From: an uncultured Bacteroidota bacterium
GTDB taxonomy: Bacteria; Bacteroidota; Bacteroidia; NS11-12g; UBA955
Assembly (NCBI GenBank): GCA_903879775.1
Contig: CAIRMY010000297.1
Coordinates: forward strand, 1 to 7,400
Length of the DNA: 7,400 nt
Direction of reading: 5' to 3'
A program made the position numbers and the translations under genes. Position 1 is the stretch's first letter, and every line of letters begins with the position of its first letter. The notes beneath the pieces were generated by a model. That model was not told the origin of the DNA and made no database searches. It saw only the letters and a list, made by a program, of their open reading frames with translations. Shown piece after piece: positions 1-4,898 of this stretch.

Positions 1-197
1 CAGAAATGGATCAGTTGTTGGCCGGGAAATATGGGAAAAGGGTTAAAGTGATTCCAGTTTGGATGGGACAACTTTTGGCGAGGATTGGTGATTTCATTCC
101 TGGATTTCCTTTGAACAGCTACCGACTGCAGAAACTTGAGCAGAGCTTGACATTTAACGACGATAAGGCTGTTCGGGAGTTGAACTGGCGCAAATAA
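1..197 (+). CDS. NDP-sugar epimerase/reductase, C-terminal end (partial)
   Basis: This is the 3' end of a gene that enters from the left edge; the reading frame is open from base 3 and ends at TAA 195-197. About 64 residues are visible. The tail (IGDFIPGFPLNSYRL, then SLTFNDDKAVRELNW) matches the usual C-terminus of extended short-chain dehydrogenases acting on nucleotide sugars, where the last segment covers the substrate and the 'A..ELNW' helix closes the fold. The NAD-binding glycine motif and the YxxxK catalytic pair lie outside the window, so the substrate cannot be read. A WecA/WbpL-type transferase follows directly, which recalls the WbpV-WbpL pair, where the reductase makes a UDP-N-acetyl-6-deoxyhexosamine that the transferase loads on lipid. 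That specific role is inference; the family assignment is fairly safe. Confidence 0.8.
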   Translation, partial: EMDQLLAGKYGKRVKVIPVWMGQLLARIGDFIPGFPLNSYRLQKLEQSLTFNDDKAVRELNWRK

Positions 198-219
198 TTG
201 GCTAGTGACCCAATTATTT
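192..219 (+). terminator. Hairpin over the stop codon, possible terminator
   Basis: A perfect 10-bp inverted repeat (AAATAATTGG at 192-201, complement at 210-219) encloses an 8-base loop. It includes the TAA stop codon of the partial epimerase gene and is followed by a single further T and then a G-rich stretch. It is AT-rich and lacks a long U tract, so it is a plausible but weak terminator or 3'-end stabilising hairpin. Confidence 0.45.
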
Positions 220-229
220 TGTGGGTGGG

Positions 230-261
230 TTTGGTGTTTATTGATTTCGGTTTGATATTTG
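230..261 (+). promoter_or_regulatory. Candidate Bacteroidota promoter before the sugar-phosphate transferase
   Basis: TTTG at 230-233 and GATATTTG at 254-261 are 20 bp apart. They resemble the Bacteroidota -33 (TTTG) and -7 (TAnnTTTG) elements, with one mismatch in the first base of the -7 box. The transferase start codon follows 7 bases later, so the transcript would be almost leaderless. The support is one imperfect match only. Confidence 0.28.
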
Positions 262-268
262 AATCTTT

Positions 269-1198
269 ATGTTGCCGTACATTTTTGTTGCATTTCTATT
301 AGGAATAATCTTCATTCAACTCTATTTTAGAATTGCAAAGAGATTTGAAATTGTAGACAAACCCAATAAGCGAAGTTCTCATTTAGAACCAACGCTGAGG
401 GGTGGTGGCATTATTTTTCCAATTTTATTCATTGTGATGAATCTGGTCTTGTTTGCATTGGATCGGGGTTCTGTGAGTCTTTGGTTTTTGTTTGGACTCT
501 TGCTCATTGGAGGTATTAGCTTTTGGGATGATGTGAAAACCTTGTCGCCTATGATTCGTGTTTTGTTTCATATAACGGCGGTTGTGCTAATGTTTTGGCA
601 AACTGGGTTGTTGGAATTACACATTCTTACAATTGTGATTGGGTTTGTTTTGGTGATTGGTAGCATCAATGCATATAATTTCATGGATGGCATCAATGGC
701 ATCACAACATTGTATTCAATGGTTGCGGTGGGTACTTTGTATTTTCTAATGCCAGAAATGAATTTGGAGTATGTGATGGTGGCCTTGTTGATTTTTGCCT
801 TTTACAACATTCGCAAGCGTGCGGTATGTTTTAGTGGGGATGTTGGGTCGGTGAGTTTGTCCTATATCATCGCATTTTGCATTTGCAAATTGATGGTAGA
901 CACTCAGAATGTAAAGTGGATTTTATTGTTGGGAGTTTATGGAATTGACAGTGTAGTGACAATTTTATACAGATTGAAGCGCAGTGAAAACATTTTCAAG
1001 CCTCATAGAACACATTTATATCAGTATTTAGCCAATGAAAAGGGCGTGAGCCACGTTGGCGTGTCAACAATTTATGCCTTGACGCAATTGGCCTTGAATG
1101 TGGTTGTGATTCAATACGGCTTCACCATGGGGTTGTTGGCCTTTGGTGTTTTGGCATTGGTTTATTTGGTGGTGAGGGTAAGGTTGAAGTTAGATTAA
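269..1198 (+). CDS. Membrane sugar-1-phosphate transferase, WecA/WbpL (MraY) family
   Basis: This is an integral inner-membrane enzyme of glycosyltransferase family 4, which transfers a sugar-1-phosphate from a UDP-sugar to undecaprenyl phosphate to start glycan assembly. At 309 residues it is close to family length and strongly hydrophobic, with about ten membrane segments. Diagnostic motifs appear in order: DKPNKRSSH..PTLRGGG (residues 30-47, cytoplasmic loop 1); WDD at 86-88, the Mg/UDP-binding aspartate pair; NAYNFMDGING (134-144); SGDVGS (189-194), with the metal-binding aspartate D191; and HRTHLYQ (246-252), the basic substrate loop. The PTxRGGG and HRxHxYQ versions point to the WbpL/WecA branch rather than MraY. 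The start is the first ATG before the first membrane segment; no clear Shine-Dalgarno site is visible. It follows the sugar reductase and converges with asnB, overlapping it by 4 bases. The donor is probably a UDP-N-acetyl-6-deoxyhexosamine or UDP-GlcNAc, but this cannot be told from sequence. Confidence 0.92.
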   Translation: MLPYIFVAFLLGIIFIQLYFRIAKRFEIVDKPNKRSSHLEPTLRGGGIIFPILFIVMNLVLFALDRGSVSLWFLFGLLLIGGISFWDDVKTLSPMIRVLFHITAVVLMFWQTGLLELHILTIVIGFVLVIGSINAYNFMDGINGITTLYSMVAVGTLYFLMPEMNLEYVMVALLIFAFYNIRKRAVCFSGDVGSVSLSYIIAFCICKLMVDTQNVKWILLLGVYGIDSVVTILYRLKRSENIFKPHRTHLYQYLANEKGVSHVGVSTIYALTQLALNVVVIQYGFTMGLLAFGVLALVYLVVRVRLKLD

Positions 1199-3078
1199 AT
1201 CTTCATTTTGAAGTTGTTTTCAACCCTGTTTTTAACCAATTCGGTATTTTCTTTGTTCACAAAGAGCGAGCCCCAAATTTCTACAGAGCTGAGTTTGGCA
1301 ATGAGTTTTGGAGAACATTCTTTGTACATGAGTTCTAACGCATTGTTGCTCATGTTGCAGGCTTGTTGCCAGAATCCATTGCGGAAGAAGTTGATATCGA
1401 CTTTTAACTCTGCTTTTGCGTGTCCGTGAACGCCAAATCCAAATTTCTTTTTTAGGGCCAATTCTTTTGGCAAAATGGTTGAAGCGTAGTTTCTGGCTAC
1501 AGCTTTGTCCATCATGAAGGGATGTTTCCAGTTGTAAATGGAATTTGTGCGTCCTATTTTGAATTTAGCAGGTAAATTTAAGCCGAATTTAAGAACTTCT
1601 TCATCGAGGAAAGGAAAGCGCGATTCAATTGAGTGCATCATACCCATGCGATCGTTTCTCCACAACAATGAATGTAGATGTCTGTGGATCATGTTCACGG
1701 TGATTTTTTGACATCTTAAATCTTCTTTTTGATTGTTTAAGAAATGGAATGCATTGAGGGCGTCTGTATCGGCTGTTTTTTCTCTGTAACCGTTTAAATG
1801 TTGCTGAATGACTTCCTTCTGCATGTCAACAGCGTTGATTCTTAAATAGTTGGACAGCCCAGGTATTTTTTTATAAATGCCGTTGATGAGGTTGTAAGGT
1901 GATTGGATGAGATTGTCGAGCTTTCTCGTAAGTAGCTGCGGATATCCTAAAAAGACTTCATCGGCACCTTCTCCGGTTAACACGGCTTTTACATTTTTTT
2001 CTCTGGCAAGTTTTGCAACCCCTGAAAATGCCACGGAGTTGGTGAAGAGTGTAATTGGGGTGTCGTATTGATAGGTGGTATCAACAATATCCCTGATGAA
2101 ATATTCAGGTAAATATTGATATTCGTTTAGTGGTGTATTTAAATGATTGGCAAGTTTTTGTGCCGCTTGGAATTCAGAGTATTTCCCTACAACATTTGCG
2201 GTAAACAATTGCAAATTGTCTGATTGATTTGCTGTTGCGGCTACAATTGACGAGTCAAGTCCCCCAGAAACAAAAGCGCCCATAGGAGCATCTGAAACGG
2301 CCATTGAATCCACTGATTTTTTGAAAAGGTGTGCAAATTCATCGCGAATTTCATTTTGGCTGAGGTTTTCTCTTCTACGGTAATCTGTTTCATTGGCCCA
2401 ATCTGCCAATCCAAACCATTGTTTATCTGTAATTTCTAGGGTTTGGGTATTGATTTGAAGGTAGTGCCCTGGCTCTAATTGCTGTATTTGTTTGAAGGGC
2501 GAAATATGTCGTTGCGTTTCATAGACGCCGTAATAGGCTTGTGCGAGATAGTGCATGTTTAAATCGAACATACCAAGATCGGAGCAAAGCGCTTTGATTT
2601 CAGAGGCAAATAGGAACTGGTTTTGAATGTTGGCGTAGAAGAGGGGTTTGATACCTACTCTATCGCGAACGAGTGAAATTTTATTTTCCTGTAATTCGTA
2701 CCAAGCGAAGGCGAACATGCCTTTTAGTTGGGAGAGGGTGTAATCGAGTCCCCAAACGGTTAGTGCAATAAATAGGACTTCGGTATCGGAGTTTGTATAG
2801 AATTTGGCTCCGGCGTATTCGAGTTCAGAACGAAGGTCTTTCCAATTGTATATTTCACCGTTAAAAACGAGAGCATGTGTGTCGTTTTTGAAGGGTTGAT
2901 TTGCATTTGTGGAGAGGTCGAGCAGGCTCAATCTGTTGTGAGCGAGACCAACATTTTGGTGTGTAAAGAACCCTTGTGCATCGGGCCCACGGTGTTGCAT
3001 GAAATCGCTAATCTTTTTGAGTTGATTTTTGTCAACCAAAAGATTGTTGTGATTCAAGATTCCAGCGATTCCGCACAT
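1195..3078 (-). CDS. asnB: Glutamine-hydrolysing asparagine synthetase-type amidotransferase
   Basis: At 627 residues this is full length for the AsnB family. The N-terminal class II glutamine amidotransferase domain (about 1-220) starts with the catalytic cysteine as residue 2 (MCGIAGI). It then shows HRGPD (29-33), NGEIYN (73-78), SDTE (97-100) and RDRVGIKP (138-145). The C-terminal ATP-pyrophosphatase domain has the P-loop SGGLDSS (271-277), GEGADE (369-374), and the ESRFPFLDE segment (485-493). Ammonia released from glutamine passes to an AMP-activated carboxylate, either aspartate or, in polysaccharide clusters, a uronic acid or sugar-acid acceptor as proposed for WbpS-like proteins. Its place beside sugar genes favours the second role, which is inference. 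The start is fixed because Cys2 must follow the initiator Met. It is transcribed against the neighbouring transferase, tail to tail with a 4-base overlap, so it has its own promoter to the right. Confidence 0.94.
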   Translation of the reverse strand: MCGIAGILNHNNLLVDKNQLKKISDFMQHRGPDAQGFFTHQNVGLAHNRLSLLDLSTNANQPFKNDTHALVFNGEIYNWKDLRSELEYAGAKFYTNSDTEVLFIALTVWGLDYTLSQLKGMFAFAWYELQENKISLVRDRVGIKPLFYANIQNQFLFASEIKALCSDLGMFDLNMHYLAQAYYGVYETQRHISPFKQIQQLEPGHYLQINTQTLEITDKQWFGLADWANETDYRRRENLSQNEIRDEFAHLFKKSVDSMAVSDAPMGAFVSGGLDSSIVAATANQSDNLQLFTANVVGKYSEFQAAQKLANHLNTPLNEYQYLPEYFIRDIVDTTYQYDTPITLFTNSVAFSGVAKLAREKNVKAVLTGEGADEVFLGYPQLLTRKLDNLIQSPYNLINGIYKKIPGLSNYLRINAVDMQKEVIQQHLNGYREKTADTDALNAFHFLNNQKEDLRCQKITVNMIHRHLHSLLWRNDRMGMMHSIESRFPFLDEEVLKFGLNLPAKFKIGRTNSIYNWKHPFMMDKAVARNYASTILPKELALKKKFGFGVHGHAKAELKVDINFFRNGFWQQACNMSNNALELMYKECSPKLIAKLSSVEIWGSLFVNKENTELVKNRVENNFKMKI

Positions 3079-3085
3079 TGCAAAT

Positions 3086-3120
3086 GTTTAGTGTTTAGTG
3101 TTTAAAGTTTAGTGTTTATT
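3086..3120. repeat. Tandem 7-bp repeat just upstream of asnB
   Basis: Five tandem heptamers are read on the plus strand: GTTTAGT, GTTTAGT, GTTTAAA, GTTTAGT, GTTTATT, then a degraded GTTTTTG. They sit 8 bases before the asnB start codon (in asnB's 5' leader). The unit GTTTAG reappears as a linker in the hairpin array to the right, so this is probably the worn outer edge of that array. Confidence 0.75.
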
Positions 3121-3220
3121 GTTTTTGCAATATAAATACTTAGTTTAGAACATTTTATATGGTTATATCAATGAAGCAATATAATCAGAAATTATGTAAG
3201 AAATAAAAATATTTACGCAA

Positions 3221-3267
3221 CAAAAGTATTGCATTATTATTGTATATCTTACAGAATTACTTCTGTA
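3221..3267 (-). promoter_or_regulatory. Candidate asnB promoter with a dyad at the upstream side
   Basis: On the minus strand 3228-3221 reads TACTTTTG, a perfect TAnnTTTG -7 box; no good -33 TTTG is seen. This would give asnB a leader of about 135 bases. A dyad with 7-bp arms, TACAGAA and TTCTGTA around TTAC (3250-3267), lies 22-39 bases upstream of the box, where an operator or activator site could sit. The surrounding 3121-3324 region is AT-rich and holds nothing else I can support. Confidence 0.3.
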
Positions 3268-3324
3268 TTTATATTTTACACATTTTTCTTTCTAAATGGG
3301 GTGTTTTTTCGAGTGAACGGATGG

Positions 3325-3472
3325 GCACTACGTGCAATCGCTATGCGAGTTGACATCCCTTCGGGAGTTGACTCTGCTTCGCCTGTTGACGCTACGCTGT
3401 TGACAGCACTTCGTGCGTTTACGGCTTTGCCAGTTTACGCTACGCTGTTTACGCCTTCGGCTGTTTAATTTG
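3325..3472. repeat. Array of mini-hairpins with GTTGAC/GTTTAC linkers (forward copy)
   Basis: Nine short palindromes are separated mostly by a 6-base linker. Hairpins: 3325-3335 GCACTACGTGC, 3338-3348 TCGCTATGCGA, 3356-3366 TCCCTTCGGGA, 3376-3382 GCTTCGC, 3391-3397 GCTACGC, 3406-3416 GCACTTCGTGC, 3423-3431 GGCTTTGCC, 3439-3445 GCTACGC, 3453-3461 GCCTTCGGC. Linkers: GTTGAC at 3349, 3367, 3385 and 3399; GTTTAC at 3417, 3433 and 3447; GTTTAA at 3463. Each hairpin has a 2-4 bp stem and a 3-base loop. Read on the minus strand, seven of the nine loops are GNA (GAA or GTA) closed by C-G; the exceptions are ATA and AAA. Positions 3349-3472 have a colinear inverted copy at 4696-4824. Confidence 0.9.
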
Positions 3473-3540
3473 GTTTAGAGGTTTATATTCCTTCGGAGTT
3501 TAGAAGCATTGCTATGCGTTTAGACCGCTACGCGGTTAAG
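3473..3540. repeat. Continuation of the hairpin array with GTTTAG linkers
   Basis: The linker changes to GTTTAG (3473-3478, 3498-3503, 3518-3523), with a variant GTTTAT at 3481-3486. Between them are TCCTTCGGA (3489-3497), GCAT-tgct-ATGC (3506-3517) and ACCGC-TAC-GCGGT (3524-3536). The block then fades into unstructured sequence at about 3541-3565. The GTTTAG word links this block to the heptamers beside asnB. Confidence 0.8.
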
Positions 3541-3572
3541 TGCTCAATTTCATAGCGTTCTCATTGCTAAAC

Positions 3573-3598
3573 GACTTCCCGATAGCTATCGGGAGGTC
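3573..3598. repeat. 26-bp palindrome centred on GATAGCTATC
   Basis: CCCGATAGCTATCGGG (3578-3593) is a perfect 16-bp palindrome. It extends to 13 pairs on each side if one G-T pair is allowed (3573-3598). It lies at the turn between the forward-reading GTTTAG block and the reverse-reading CTAAAC block, so it could nucleate fold-back of the whole gap. Related AGCT-centred palindromes occur at 4634-4651 and 5950-5965. Confidence 0.85.
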
Positions 3599-3652
3599 TT
3601 CTAAACCCTAAACGCCGAAGGCCTCTAAACCAACGCACGAAGTGCTGTCAAC
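3599..3652. repeat. Reverse arm of the array (CTAAAC/GTCAAC linkers)
   Basis: Here the linkers read as the complement of the forward arm: CTAAAC at 3601, 3608 and 3625, and GTCAAC at 3647-3652. Hairpins are GCCGAAGGC (3614-3622) and GCACGAAGTGC (3635-3645), both with a GAA triloop on the plus strand. Bases 3632-3652 are a perfect 21-bp inverted copy of 3399-3419, and the same 21 bp occur again, in the same orientation, at 4752-4772. Confidence 0.88.
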
Positions 3653-3728
3653 TTGCGAAAAATGCAAATATTTTAGCCAATATTTTGAATTTGGAATTAA
3701 CTCTTGTTCAATTGATTGTGTAATTTTG
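3653..3728 (+). promoter_or_regulatory. Shared promoter module before the ART-like pair (copy 1 of 3)
   Basis: TTGCG begins at 3653 and TGCAAATATTT at 3663, exactly 10 bp later. A perfect -7 box TAATTTTG lies at 3721-3728, 58 bp after the TGC element. The same three parts with the same two spacings occur at 6211-6286 and 7273-7348. The paired TGC motifs lie one helical turn apart and about 70 bp before the expected start of transcription, which fits an activator site. A clear -33 TTTG at normal spacing is missing. Confidence 0.55.
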
Positions 3729-3826
3729 AGAATACGTTTTGCTCGATGCCTATTAACTTCAAAAAAATGAAGTATTTGTATTCGAAGCAATTGTATTTTA
3801 ACCAAGAATTAATTAAATTTGAATGT

Positions 3827-4021
3827 ATGAAAAAGGTTGATGATAATTTGAAGGAAAAAGAAGAAGATCCATTCATCACAATTCTTAAATCTTATACGTT
3901 GGAATTAACTAAAAGTAAAGCTGCTTCAAAAAAATTCTTGGTTGACATTGGTGTAATGACTAAAAAAGGAAACCTAACAAAGAATTATAGAGCATTATGT
4001 ACTCTCAAGGAGCAGGAATAG
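3827..4021 (+). CDS. Small protein upstream of the ART-like gene (unknown; possible antitoxin)
   Basis: Taken from the ATG at 3827 this is a 64-residue charged protein. Its N-terminus is acidic/lysine-rich (NLKEKEED). The likely core, about residues 14-60 (FITILKSYTLELTKSKAASKKFL, broken here as two helices, then GVMTKKGNLTKNYRALC), looks helical and basic, with a 'SK..S..FL...G..T..G.LTKNYR' pattern that I associate with small Bacteroidota proteins encoded before larger partners. The frame is also open further left, with ATGs at 3746 and 3767; those would add a low-complexity stretch and no Shine-Dalgarno site decides between them. Its last 25 bases overlap the next gene in another frame, which indicates translational coupling. 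A role as the antitoxin or regulator of the downstream protein is inference from this arrangement; no DNA-binding motif can be named. Confidence 0.65.
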   Translation: MKKVDDNLKEKEEDPFITILKSYTLELTKSKAASKKFLVDIGVMTKKGNLTKNYRALCTLKEQE

Positions 4022-4599
4022 TATTTGGATTTCATGGTTGTGACAAATCGGTTGCGGAGAAAATAATCAATTTAAAAGAACCTTTAAATCAAAGTTTAAA
4101 CAACTACGATTGGTTGGGTAATGGTATTTATTTTTGGGAAAATAGTCCTTCGAGAGCATTAGAATTTGCTAAGGAGATGAAATCAAAAAACAAGATTAAT
4201 ACGCCTTGTGTAATTGGTTCATTTATTCAGTTGGGTAATTGTTTTGATTTGCTTGATTTTGAGAATTTGCAATATTTGAAGTACGGATATGTTTTGGTAA
4301 AATCTCTATTTGACAAACAAAATGAAGCACTTCCATTGAACAAGGTTGCAAAAGATTCTAATGAATTCTTATTAAGGCAATTAGACTGTGCGGTGATAGA
4401 AGGTATTCATAAAATTAGGATACAGCAAGCTCTTGAGAGCTTTGATAGTGTTAGGGGAGTTTTTTGGGAGGGTCAAGAACTTTATCCAAACGCTGGCTTC
4501 CGTGAAAAAGATCATATTCAAATTTGTATTCGAAATCCAAATTGCATCCGAGGATTTTTTTATCCTAGAGAGTATAATAAACAATTTAAAACAGTTTGA
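3997..4599 (+). CDS. Putative ADP-ribosyltransferase-fold protein (PARP-like signature)
   Basis: This 200-residue protein carries VFGFHGCDKSVAEKII (residues 9-24), followed by YDWLGNGIYFWE (37-48) and a helix SPSRALEFAKE (50-60). This order, an H-G pair, then G-x-G-I-Y-F and a following Ala-rich helix, closely resembles the PARP/diphtheria-toxin class of ART folds (WHG...GxGIYFA). In that class the histidine (here H13) and tyrosine (Y45) bind NAD. A C-terminal strand, DHIQICIRNP (172-181), may hold the third triad position, with Q175 where glutamate is usual; this is a guess. There is no signal peptide or membrane segment, so the protein is cytoplasmic. The start at 3997 overlaps the small upstream gene by 25 bases; no in-frame alternative start lies before H13. 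I recognise the family only as an uncharacterised one common in Bacteroidota. A NAD-dependent toxin is the best hypothesis. Confidence 0.72.
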   Translation: MYSQGAGIVFGFHGCDKSVAEKIINLKEPLNQSLNNYDWLGNGIYFWENSPSRALEFAKEMKSKNKINTPCVIGSFIQLGNCFDLLDFENLQYLKYGYVLVKSLFDKQNEALPLNKVAKDSNEFLLRQLDCAVIEGIHKIRIQQALESFDSVRGVFWEGQELYPNAGFREKDHIQICIRNPNCIRGFFYPREYNKQFKTV

Positions 4600-4619
4600 T
4601 TTTTGCTGCGTGAAATTTA

Positions 4620-4634
4620 GATTAGACGGGTTAT
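4620..4634. repeat. Outer inverted repeat, left arm (partner 4837-4851)
   Basis: GATTAGACGGGTTAT (4620-4634) is the reverse complement of 4837-4851 at 14 of 15 positions, and the inner 10 bases match perfectly. The two arms enclose the reverse hairpin array, so the whole gap between the ART-like gene and the epimerase could fold back. TTTAGAT and GATTAG words recur at 4616-4664 around it. Confidence 0.7.
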
Positions 4635-4651
4635 TCCGAAAGCTTTCGGGA
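4634..4651. terminator. AAGCTT-centred palindrome after the ART-like gene, possible terminator
   Basis: CCGAAAGCTTTCGG (4636-4649) is a perfect 14-bp palindrome, extended by a T-G and a T-A pair. It lies 35 bases after the stop codon, so it may end the ART-like transcript, but there is no T tract after it. It resembles the 3573-3598 palindrome in form (CCGA-AGCT-TCGG). Confidence 0.4.
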
Positions 4652-4695
4652 AGATTAGTTTAGATGGGTTGAAAGGGTTAGTATTGCACTTACCA

Positions 4696-4836
4696 CAAAT
4701 TAAACAGGCGAAGCCGTAAACAGCGCAGCGTAAACTGGCCTTTCGGCCGTAAACGCACGAAGTGCTGTCAACAGCGCAGCGTCAACAGCTCAGAATGAGC
4801 GTCAACTCCCGAAGGGATGTCAACGCACGAAGTGCT
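4696..4836. repeat. Array of mini-hairpins with GTAAAC/GTCAAC linkers (reverse copy)
   Basis: This is the inverted counterpart of 3349-3472. Linkers: TTAAAC at 4700; GTAAAC at 4716, 4730 and 4749; GTCAAC at 4767, 4781, 4801 and 4819. Hairpins: GGCGAAGCC (4707-4715), GCGCAGC (4723-4729), GGCC-tttc-GGCC (4737-4748), GCACGAAGTGC (4755-4765), GCGCAGC (4774-4780), GCTCA-GAA-TGAGC (4788-4800), TCCCGAAGGGA (4807-4817), GCACGAAGTGC (4825-4835). On the plus strand the loops are GAA or GCA except one tetraloop. Bases 4801-4824 are a perfect 24-bp inverted repeat of 3349-3372. Confidence 0.9.
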
Positions 4837-4860
4837 ATAATCCGTCTAATCTGTCTAATC
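4837..4860. repeat. Outer inverted repeat, right arm, with tandem GTCTAATCT
   Basis: 4837-4851 pairs with 4620-4634 (14 of 15). It runs into a tandem GTCTAATCT, GTCTAATCT at 4844-4852 and 4853-4861. These words are the complement of the GATTAGAC linker type found to the left of the gap. Confidence 0.7.
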
Positions 4861-4861
4861 T

Positions 4862-4884
4862 GAATTCTTGCGAAGCAAGAATTC
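4862..4884. repeat. Perfect 10-bp hairpin with GAA loop abutting the epimerase promoter
   Basis: GAATTCTTGC (4862-4871) and its complement (4875-4884) enclose GAA, so the tip is GCGAAGC, a sequence known to form an exceptionally stable DNA mini-hairpin. It ends 2 bases before the -7 box of the epimerase and fills the place of the -33 element, so it may act as an operator or a cruciform switch. That role is inference. Confidence 0.75.
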
Positions 4885-4886
4885 CC

Positions 4887-4894
4887 TATCTTTG
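4887..4894 (+). promoter_or_regulatory. -7 box TATCTTTG, near-leaderless epimerase promoter
   Basis: TATCTTTG matches TAnnTTTG perfectly and is only 4 bases from the ATG at 4899. Transcription would start at or within a few bases of the start codon, giving a leaderless or nearly leaderless mRNA. This also explains the absence of a Shine-Dalgarno site. The -33 region is occupied by the hairpin at 4862-4884. Confidence 0.55.
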
Positions 4895-4898
4895 TGGT

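Noticed and set aside
3229..3468. Open frame of 79 codons on the plus strand
   Set aside because: Its second half is a translation of the hairpin array and its first half is low-complexity AT-rich sequence; there is no recognisable domain.
3325..3652. CRISPR array (regular short repeats with variable spacers)
   Set aside because: The repeated word is only 6 bases, the intervening segments are themselves 7-13 base palindromes of varied length, and no cas gene is present.
3608..3879. Minus-strand open frames of 60-65 codons
   Set aside because: They run through the repeat arm and antisense to the small gene, with AT-rich low-complexity content and no family likeness.
3997..4599. RES-domain toxin with Xre-type antitoxin
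   Set aside because: The order HG...GxGIYF fits PARP-like ART proteins better than the RES domain pattern, and the small partner shows no Xre-type helix-turn-helix.
3325..4884. Integron attC sites
   Set aside because: The linkers GTTGAC and GTTTAC do not fit the GTTRRRY / RYYYAAC core sites, the units are too short and too many, and no tyrosine integrase is visible.
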